Below, piece after piece: positions 1-5,111 of a stretch of DNA of 5,111 nt. The translations under genes and the position numbers were made by a program. Position 1 is the first letter of the stretch, and the number at the start of each line of letters is the position of its first letter. The stretch comes from Shewanella sp. (lineage in GTDB: Bacteria; Pseudomonadota; Gammaproteobacteria; Enterobacterales; Shewanellaceae). Under the pieces are notes generated by a model that had not been told where the DNA came from, ran no database searches, and saw nothing but the letters and a program-made list of their open reading frames with translations. The DNA lies in assembly GCA_004195335.1 (NCBI GenBank), contig SDWK01000466.1, positions 1 through 5,111 of the forward strand. Direction: 5' to 3'.

Positions 1-12
1 CGCTCTTTTAGG

Positions 13-97
13 GCCAGTGTGGTGAAATTGGTATACACGACGGATTCAAAATCCGTTGCCGAAAGGCGTGGCGGTTCGAGTCCGCCCACTGGTACCA
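13..97 (+). tRNA. tRNA-Leu (anticodon CAA)
   Basis: The 85-base sequence folds into a class II (long variable arm) tRNA. The acceptor stem is 13-19 with 87-93 (seven pairs, the first a G:U), followed by discriminator A94 and a genome-encoded CCA at 95-97. The anticodon stem is 40-44 with 52-56 around a seven-base loop, which puts the anticodon CAA at 47-49, so it reads UUG leucine codons. The variable arm near 57-69 forms a short stem closed by GAAA. The T-arm is 70-74 with 82-86 around the loop TTCGAGT. The A discriminator and long variable arm are as expected for tRNA-Leu. Only 12 bases lie upstream, so its promoter, or any tRNA gene it is co-transcribed with, is outside the window. Confidence 0.97.
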
Positions 98-105
98 TCC
101 TCTTA

Positions 106-132
106 TTTAACGAAACCACCACCTTCGTTAAA
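106..132 (+). terminator. Hairpin just downstream of tRNA-Leu, possible terminator
   Basis: A perfect nine-base inverted repeat, TTTAACGAA at 106-114 and TTCGTTAAA at 124-132, encloses the loop ACCACCACC. It begins eight bases after the tRNA CCA end and is followed by the T-rich stretch CCTTTATTTACTT. Its position suggests a transcription end or a 3' processing boundary for the tRNA. The stem is AT-rich and there is no uninterrupted U tract, so this is not a strong intrinsic terminator. The inverted repeat is plain in the sequence; the terminator role is inferred. Confidence 0.4.
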
Positions 133-1037
133 ACCTTTATTTACTTGAACTATCAGCTAGTTAGATCGTAATTGTCGACTCGGCAATCACCTCCCTTATT
201 GCTTCAAAAATCTGCAGACCCATAACTTTCTCCGGTTCATATCCTGTCAGCCCTGTGCGGATTATGTGCGCAAGGATATCCAAGTGTTGCTAAGACAATA
301 CAACACGATCTAAGACAGCCTCTTCATCAGGTCAGCATCGAGAAGCTTTGCGCGAGGCTAAATTCCGGTCTCTGTATGGTCTATCTGCTGAGAATTACTG
401 AAAAGTTGTGACCTTAATGCGGACTAAGCGTTCGCTAGCTAAGACTGAGGATACTGAGATAGCGAGGGGTTTTAGGTAGGCAGAAAGCAAAAAAGCCGCC
501 TTCAATGGCAGCCTCTTTAATTGAGTCCTTCACCGCCACCCACCAAATTCCTTTTGATGGCACATCCAATGTGTCCGTGTAGCTTGAGGTTAATTCTGGA
601 CTAACGAAGCTACTGCAACCATAGGAGTAATTCCTATATTGCTGCAATGCGATATATCACCTCACCCAGTGTGTTTATATGCCAGCTATGCGCACAAAGC
701 AGACATCATGGCGGGGGCTGAGAATGACAAGTTCATCGACACTGCTGACATTAAGCGCTTGCTTATATCCAAGCCATTTTTAGATCTTCAATTTCAGAAA
801 GCGGACATCTCCGAAGCGGTTTTTTGTTAACGAATTACACCCATCAACCCGCTTCAGGGAGAGACAAGAACAGATCGCACATGCAGCAGGAATTTCCTTA
901 GTCAGTGCTAGGTACTCGGGAGTTGAATTCGCGCTTGCCCATGACGTCATCCCGTCGCAGGAATCCATTTAATTTCATTAGCAGATATGACACATTCAGA
1001 TACCGTAAAAAAGATTACCGCGAGCATTATTAATTGA
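133..1037. other. Long gap without a convincing gene; possible decayed coding sequence
   Basis: I could not assign a gene here. On the - strand, 161-289 is open for 42 codons ending at a stop at 161-163 and reads like a protein C-terminus (includes LAHIIRTGLTGYEPEKVMGL). It is preceded in frame by a TAG at 290-292 and then 13 more open codons up to 331. Also on the - strand, 435-647 is open for 70 codons, with no recognisable motif and no good ribosome site. On the + strand, 639-830 (63 codons) stops just after a T6 run, while the +1 frame is open from 784 to 972. CTAAGACA occurs at 290-297 and again at 310-317. These pieces could be remnants of decayed genes or chance open frames. No family was recognised. 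Confidence 0.4.
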
Positions 1038-1067
1038 TTGACTCTAGTGAATATTACGACATACATT
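1038..1067 (+). promoter_or_regulatory. Candidate sigma-70 promoter for the MFS gene
   Basis: TTGACT at 1038-1043 matches the -35 consensus at five of six positions. TACATT at 1062-1067 matches the -10 consensus at four of six, with an 18-base spacer. Transcription would begin near 1074 and leave a leader of about 25 bases carrying the AGGA ribosome site at 1086-1089. The location fits well, but the -10 element is weak and the surrounding DNA is AT-rich, so a chance match is possible. No operator-like palindrome was seen beside it. Confidence 0.35.
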
Positions 1068-1098
1068 TGCAAAAAATACATGTTTAGGATGCTTGCTC

Positions 1099-2988
1099 AT
1101 GACGGCGACACTGCTTTCTTTACTCTCACTATTCTTTAGTGGTTTTGTCATAATGATGGGCAATGGTTTGATCAACATTCTGCTACCCTCCAGACTTAGC
1201 CTGGAGAATGTCAGTGCCGATAATATTGGTTTAATCATGTCTATGTTTTCGGTGGGTCTGCTGATCGGCGGCGTCTATACCCGCCGCCTGATCATTCACG
1301 TCGGGCATATCCGTGTCTATGCCGCCAGCGCTGCAATGGCTGCCATCAGCATCCTGACCTGTTATCTGTGGCTCAATGAGTGGCTATGGGCTGTGATGCG
1401 GGTCCTATTGGGCTTCTGTATAGCTTCCACCAACATCGTCGCGGATGGCTGGTTAAGCGAACGTGCCACCAGAGATACTCGCGCGCGCATTCTGGCAACC
1501 AACCAAATCGTGCTCTTATCGGCTATGTTTCTCGGCTCGTTCATGATTAACCTGGCGGATATCAGTCACGCGACCCTGTATATCATGGCCGGTGTGCTGC
1601 TCTGCGGTGGCGTGGTTCCGATCGCCATGAGCAGTGCGTCAGCCCCGGATATCGATGATGCCCCCCCGATGCCATTACTCAAATTGATTAAGACCTCCCC
1701 GGTCGGTGTCATGGCCGTGTTGATGTGCGGCTTAATACTCGGCTCCTTGCTGAGCATGCTGGCGGTCTACGCCGAGGCGAAAGGCATCACCGGTTTTAAC
1801 GTATCGCTACTGGTGGGAGCTGCGATCATGGGCGGGGTTGTCCTGCAATATCCGATTGGCTACCTTGCTGATCGCTATGAACGTCGTAAGGTCATGCTCA
1901 ATATCGTGCTCGCATCCATGGTCTGTACCGTCCTGATACCCTATATCATCGATCTGGACCTGTTCATCCCGGCGCTGGTTCTTGTAAGCATCAGCAGCGG
2001 TATGATCGCCAGTTTATACCCGCTGGGTATCGCCGAAACATTCGACCGCCTGCAACAAAACGAAATGGGTGGCGCTATCGGAGCGATGATTATCACCTAC
2101 GCCAGTGGCGGCATCATCGGCCCCTATGCGGTTGGCCTGGTGATGGAACATATCGGGGTAAATTCTTTCTTCATTTTCATGGCAGCCATGCAACTCCTTT
2201 TCGCCCTCTTCATCGTCTATCGCAGCCGTGTGCGTCGGTCGATCCCGACAGATCAACAGGAAACATTTGTGGCACAAGGCGCGACGGGCTGGGTGAGTAC
2301 CGAGCTGGACCCCCGTACCGAATATGTTGATACCACCAGTTTGAGCGCAGCGGCGCAAACAGCCGTGGACATCGCGCTCATCAATCCGGCGCTGGCATTA
2401 GATATGGTCAGCCTGATAGCCAAGGCTTCACCCGACCAAGTTACCGAGGTTGCAGGTGCACTGGCTAGTGTTGATGGTGTGGATGTTACTGAACTCTACA
2501 GCCGACTCAATCAGGCAGCCCCAGAACATCAACAGGAATTGTTGCAAACTATCATTACAGCCACATCCGAACCTTCTACCGAACTGGTCAGAGTGGTCTT
2601 CGATGAAGCCGAATCCTATGATATCGCCGAACTGGCAATCGCTATGGCCGAAGCCGCGCCTGAGCAAAGCCTTGAGATTATTGAAGCCGCGACCGAGGCA
2701 GTGCTGGATGAAAACCCCGAAATGGTCGTAGATATTGCCGAAGCTTACCTCAACAATGTCACCAATAACTGGGAAGAAATGCGCTACGCGGACCGTCTTG
2801 CTGACGATGGCGAACAAACCATCACCGATATGGTATCAATGATCGCCGAGAAAGCACCTGAGCAACTAGTAGATATTGCCGCCGCCGCGGCCGCCGCAAT
2901 CCCTGAAACCGCCGACGTATTAACCCCAAGCGACACCTTCGATGGCAAAGATATGTCAGAGCTACAGCAAGACCCTGAACAAAAATGA
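1099..2988 (+). CDS. YcaD-like MFS transporter with long repeat-bearing C-terminal tail
   Basis: Predicted inner-membrane secondary transporter of the major facilitator superfamily, substrate unknown. Residues about 5-374 hold roughly twelve hydrophobic helices. The central loop has the MFS motif A pattern (GYLADRYERRK, residues 254-264), and the segments near residues 101-150 and 306-365 resemble E. coli YcaD as I recall it. Start: ATG1099 has AGGA nine bases upstream (1086-1089); the in-frame TTG at 1093 would leave only three bases, so I prefer the 629-residue form. YcaD itself is about 380 residues; this protein continues for a further 250. That tail is acidic and Ala-rich, with repeats at residues 436, 466, 512 and 578 around an A-P-E-Q motif, seven alanines at 594-600, and no membrane segment, so it should lie in the cytoplasm. 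The gene appears to be transcribed alone. Family call is firm; substrate and tail function are unknown. Confidence 0.92.
   Translation: MTATLLSLLSLFFSGFVIMMGNGLINILLPSRLSLENVSADNIGLIMSMFSVGLLIGGVYTRRLIIHVGHIRVYAASAAMAAISILTCYLWLNEWLWAVMRVLLGFCIASTNIVADGWLSERATRDTRARILATNQIVLLSAMFLGSFMINLADISHATLYIMAGVLLCGGVVPIAMSSASAPDIDDAPPMPLLKLIKTSPVGVMAVLMCGLILGSLLSMLAVYAEAKGITGFNVSLLVGAAIMGGVVLQYPIGYLADRYERRKVMLNIVLASMVCTVLIPYIIDLDLFIPALVLVSISSGMIASLYPLGIAETFDRLQQNEMGGAIGAMIITYASGGIIGPYAVGLVMEHIGVNSFFIFMAAMQLLFALFIVYRSRVRRSIPTDQQETFVAQGATGWVSTELDPRTEYVDTTSLSAAAQTAVDIALINPALALDMVSLIAKASPDQVTEVAGALASVDGVDVTELYSRLNQAAPEHQQELLQTIITATSEPSTELVRVVFDEAESYDIAELAIAMAEAAPEQSLEIIEAATEAVLDENPEMVVDIAEAYLNNVTNNWEEMRYADRLADDGEQTITDMVSMIAEKAPEQLVDIAAAAAAAIPETADVLTPSDTFDGKDMSELQQDPEQK
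2404..2901 (+). repeat. Degenerate helical repeats in the MFS tail (protein level)
   Basis: The tail of the MFS protein carries four related segments of about 23 residues, starting at residues 436, 466, 512 and 578. The first and last are the most alike (MVSLIAKASPDQVTEVAGAL versus MVSMIAEKAPEQLVDIAAAA). The shared pattern is hydrophobic-x-x-x-hydrophobic-x-acidic/basic-A-[AS]-P-[ED]-[QH]-x-x-[ED]-hydrophobic. Further Pro-initiated helices (NPALALD at 429-435, NPEMVVDIAEAY at 539-550) suggest a stack of paired helices. The spacing between copies is irregular (30, 46 and 66 residues) and the DNA is not a tandem repeat, so the duplication, if real, is old. The last copy runs into a (GCN)7 alanine tract at 2878-2898. 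Confidence 0.6.
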
Positions 2989-3335
2989 CCTATATGCACT
3001 GTTAACAATGATACTGCAGTGCCAACCAATGAACTGACTGTACAATACGGCGCTGTAACTCAGACTAGATCTGATAGCTTCCTATTTTTTTGGGGACTAT
3101 CCTGAACCCGTTCCAACCTGCGCAAATAGCCAGGGTCATCATGACTCCTTTATGCGTATTTCGGAATCATGGCTGCTTTGTATATGGACCCCTCCTGTTT
3201 AGCAAGGACCGCTCTGTCGCAATACTTGCCATAAACGGTCACTGACAAAGTGTCCGGTATGGGCCAACTACAGACCTTCTTCGAGCTCATATCGACCTTA
3301 TGATGCGGCTCTAGTTTGGCGTAGCCCTTTTTATC
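2989..3335. other. Gap after the MFS gene without a convincing gene
   Basis: No clear terminator follows the MFS stop. A weak six-base inverted repeat (GCACTG 2996-3001, CAGTGC 3017-3022) has a 15-base loop and no T tract. On the - strand, 3150-3335 is open for 61 codons and reads plausibly as protein (for example TVYGKYCDRAVLAKQEGSIY). Its first ATG is at codon 16 and I see no recognisable family, so it may be a gene remnant or chance. A 34-codon + strand frame at 3141-3245 overlaps it and is probably its shadow. Confidence 0.35.
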
Positions 3336-3358
3336 TTATTCACAATTCCTGTGGATAG
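3336..3358. promoter_or_regulatory. Two inverted DnaA-box-like sites
   Basis: TTATTCACA at 3336-3344 and TGTGGATAG at 3350-3358 (CTATCCACA on the other strand) face each other across five bases. Each differs by one base from the strong DnaA box TTATCCACA. Closely spaced opposed boxes are typical of origins and of DnaA-titrating or DnaA-regulated sites. Nothing else here supports an origin: no further strong boxes, no GATC cluster, and no dnaA, dnaN, rpmH or gid gene. A looser match, TTATCCATT, lies at 3529-3537. The site may bind DnaA; its role is unknown. Confidence 0.4.
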
Positions 3359-3902
3359 TTTTGTGTGTAGCATCAGGGTATCTGTTCAACCGCTTGTTCT
3401 AACGGGCACTCCGATCAACCGCTCAATATATAATCAATTACTCGAGAATGGCGCTTAGCCGGTCTCGCTACTCTTAACCCGCATTCTCTCGGCTGCATTT
3501 ACAGCCCTACTTTGCCCAAACAAATCGTTATCCATTGCTGCTCGTTCGGTCGCTTTTTGACTCGGCAGAACCCATATCAGTAGACCGACCGGTATAACCT
3601 AGTAAAACTAGCTCAAAGCAAGGGTCAGTCTGCAGGGGGTGTATTGAATTTAGAGGGCCGTATCTTTACACTCCCCGGCCTGAATTTTTTCACCGGTTTT
3701 CTTGCTACTATTTTTTTTCTGGCCGATTTAATTTTCTACATCGGCTTCTGCCATGAAGCATCAAAAAAATAGCTAGACCACAACTCTCACTGTGGCACGC
3801 ATAAGTGCTGCTCAGGGTCGCTGAATTTCCGACAGTTAGAAAATAGGGCTAGGAAAACCACTTCATACATCAACGATAACCTAACGGTAAGAGCTGTTAT
3901 CT
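3359..3902. other. Gap upstream of the NSS gene; protein-like remnant on the - strand
   Basis: On the - strand, 3455-3598 is open for 47 codons and reads like the end of a membrane protein: a hydrophobic run (VIPVGLLIWVLP) followed by a polar, charged tail ending SSETG and a TAA at 3455-3457. An in-frame TAG at 3599-3601 cuts it off. A shift into another frame just upstream would extend the hydrophobic run with ELVLL, as expected for a decayed gene. The rest is AT-rich and includes a T8 run near 3711-3718 and a six-base hairpin (GCCGAT 3722-3727, ATCGGC 3740-3745) with no T tract after it. I see no clear promoter for the NSS gene. Confidence 0.35.
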
Positions 3903-5111
3903 ATGCAAGAAAATCGAGGACAATTTAGTTCTAAATTGGGCTTTATTATGGCCGCAGCCGGTTCCGCTGTGGGCTTGGGCAATATTTGGGGATTCCCGAC
4001 GCAAGCAGCCAGCAATGGGGGGGGTGCCTTTTTATTGGTATACCTCGTATTGACGTTTTTACTCGCTTATCCCGTGTTGATGGCAGAGCTGCTCATTGGT
4101 CGTTACGCCCGGTCCAATGCCGTAGAGGCTCTGCAGCAGATAGCTATCGGCAGAAAAACCAAACGATTCGGTTTTCTGGTCGGCAGCGGCGGTATCCTCG
4201 CCGCCACATTCATCCTCAGCTTTTACGCCATCGTGGCCGGTTGGATGATCGCTTTTTTTGTTGAACCCGCCGCAATATTGATGGGAGCACAGGGCACCGC
4301 CGAGTGGAGTGTCACCTTCGGCAACGAGCGTAATATCGTCTTCACCCTGATCTTTATGTTGCTCACTATTTTTATTGTAAACGGCGGCGTAAAGGACGGT
4401 ATCGAAAAATGGTCATCCCGGCTGATGCCCGTGTTATTTGTCATGCTGCTGGCGTTGACCGGATACGTGTTAACCCTTGATGGTGCGATGGAAGGCCTGC
4501 AGGTCTACTTAGTTCCAGATTTTAGTCAGATTTTTAATCCTGAACTGATTATCAGCGCTCTGGGACAGGCCTTTTTCTCCATGTCTCTGGGTGTCGGAAC
4601 CATGCTGATTTATGGTTCTTATGTCAGCAAACAGGAAAATCTTCCGAAGCTGGGCGCCTATGTCACCTTGGTGGATACCGGTATCGCCTTTATTGCCGGC
4701 CTGCTGATTCTACCCACCATGTATGTCGCCAAGGCGAACGGTGTCGAAATCTTCTCCGAGTCTGGAACCTTGCTGAACTCCGATACATTGATTTTCAACG
4801 TATTACCCGCATTCTTCGACACGATGGGAGAAAGCGGCCTATTGGTTGCTATCGTATTCTTTATCCTGATGACTATTGCCGCGCTGACCTCCTCGATCTC
4901 CATGCTGGAAGTACCCGTCGCCTATGCCGTTGAGCATGGCAATTTGGCACGGAAAAAAGCCGGATACCTGATCGGAGGTCTGATTTTCGTAATCAGCCTG
5001 GTGATTATCTTCAACTTTGGCACACTGTTTGGCCTAGTCATCACCATTACCACCCAGTACGCCCAGCCCATTATCGGCCTGATGTTCTGCCTGTTTATTG
5101 GCTGGATTTGG
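3903..5111 (+). CDS. Sodium-dependent transporter, NSS/SNF family (partial, 3' end missing)
   Basis: Predicted inner-membrane Na+-coupled symporter with the LeuT fold, most likely importing an amino acid or related amine; the exact substrate cannot be read. TM1 carries GSAVGLGN (20-27), matching the LeuT sodium and substrate segment except Ser for Asn21. TM3 has the substrate-site Tyr108. The unwound TM6 region has GQAFFSMSLGVG (221-232), and TM8 has A326, T329 and S330 at the LeuT Na2 positions. The pocket position of LeuT Phe259 is Val231. Ten membrane segments are visible; family members are usually about 440-510 residues, so the last one or two are outside the window. ATG3903 is the first start after an in-frame TAA at 3888-3890 and has AAGAG (3889-3893) nine bases upstream. 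The frame is intact to the window edge. Gene alone on its strand after a 914-base gap. Confidence 0.95.
   Translation, partial: MQENRGQFSSKLGFIMAAAGSAVGLGNIWGFPTQAASNGGGAFLLVYLVLTFLLAYPVLMAELLIGRYARSNAVEALQQIAIGRKTKRFGFLVGSGGILAATFILSFYAIVAGWMIAFFVEPAAILMGAQGTAEWSVTFGNERNIVFTLIFMLLTIFIVNGGVKDGIEKWSSRLMPVLFVMLLALTGYVLTLDGAMEGLQVYLVPDFSQIFNPELIISALGQAFFSMSLGVGTMLIYGSYVSKQENLPKLGAYVTLVDTGIAFIAGLLILPTMYVAKANGVEIFSESGTLLNSDTLIFNVLPAFFDTMGESGLLVAIVFFILMTIAALTSSISMLEVPVAYAVEHGNLARKKAGYLIGGLIFVISLVIIFNFGTLFGLVITITTQYAQPIIGLMFCLFIGWIW

Noticed and set aside
290..317. Direct repeat CTAAGACA with a 20-base period as a start of a CRISPR or iteron array
   Set aside because: There are only two full copies, eight bases long, plus a partial one at 439-445; this is too short and too few for an array.
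435..647. 70-codon open frame on the - strand in the gap after the tRNA
   Set aside because: It has no convincing ribosome site, no recognisable motif, and a length expected by chance in 1 kb read in six frames. It is kept only as a comment on the gap.
2014..2817. Open frames of 114 and 129 codons on the - strand and one of 93 codons on the + strand
   Set aside because: All lie inside the MFS coding sequence and are shadows of its codon bias in other frames; their translations are rich in Cys, His and Arg with no domain pattern.
3019..3046. Possible promoter: GTGCCA and TACAAT with a 16-base spacer
   Set aside because: The -10 is good but the -35 matches only four of six positions, the spacing is short, and no gene follows on the + strand for over 800 bases.
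3336..3360. A chromosomal replication origin
   Set aside because: Only two DnaA-like boxes are clear, GATC sites are sparse, there is no convincing AT-rich unwinding repeat, and no typical origin neighbour gene is present.
3660..3720. GGCC- and CCGG-based short stems followed by T runs, a possible terminator
   Set aside because: The stems have only four or five pairs with a bulge or long loop, and there is no upstream + strand gene within 650 bases for it to end.
3793..3809. Sigma-54-like promoter (TGGCACG followed by TGCT) about 100 bases before the NSS gene
   Set aside because: The spacing between the GG and GC elements is one base too long for sigma-54, which is strict about spacing, and the -12 element is imperfect.
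3986..4264. 92-codon + strand frame inside the NSS gene
   Set aside because: It overlaps the strongly conserved TM1-TM3 region of the NSS protein in another frame and has an Arg-rich, unstructured translation.

Overview
The window looks like a piece of a gammaproteobacterial chromosome, probably from a marine-type lineage. That placement is an inference from an E. coli YcaD-like transporter, a tRNA-Leu with an encoded CCA end, and ordinary AGGA-type ribosome binding sites. Everything I can call as a gene is on the + strand: a complete tRNA-Leu(CAA), a complete 629-residue major facilitator (MFS) transporter with a long cytoplasmic-side tail, and the first 403 codons of a sodium:neurotransmitter symporter (NSS/SNF) family transporter that runs off the right edge.

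Layout: 1-12 is leader sequence; 13-97 is the tRNA; 98-1098 is about 1 kb with no convincing gene, holding a hairpin just after the tRNA, several short open stretches and a promoter-like pair before the MFS gene; 1099-2988 is the MFS gene; 2989-3902 is about 0.9 kb with no convincing gene, holding a pair of inverted DnaA-box-like sites and two short protein-like stretches on the - strand; 3903-5111 is the partial NSS gene. About 37% of the window has no assignable gene, which is high for a free-living bacterium. Several of the short open stretches read like protein ends cut by stops or frame changes, so gene decay is one plausible explanation, though chance is not excluded.

The two transporters are both inner-membrane secondary carriers, but the 914-base gap makes a shared operon unlikely. 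Nothing in the sequence links them functionally. The most distinctive feature is the MFS tail of about 250 residues, which contains at least four copies of an Ala/Pro/Glu-rich helical motif and ends in a poly-alanine segment. I see no phage, CRISPR, insertion sequence, toxin-antitoxin or other defence module, and no strong evidence of a new multi-gene system.
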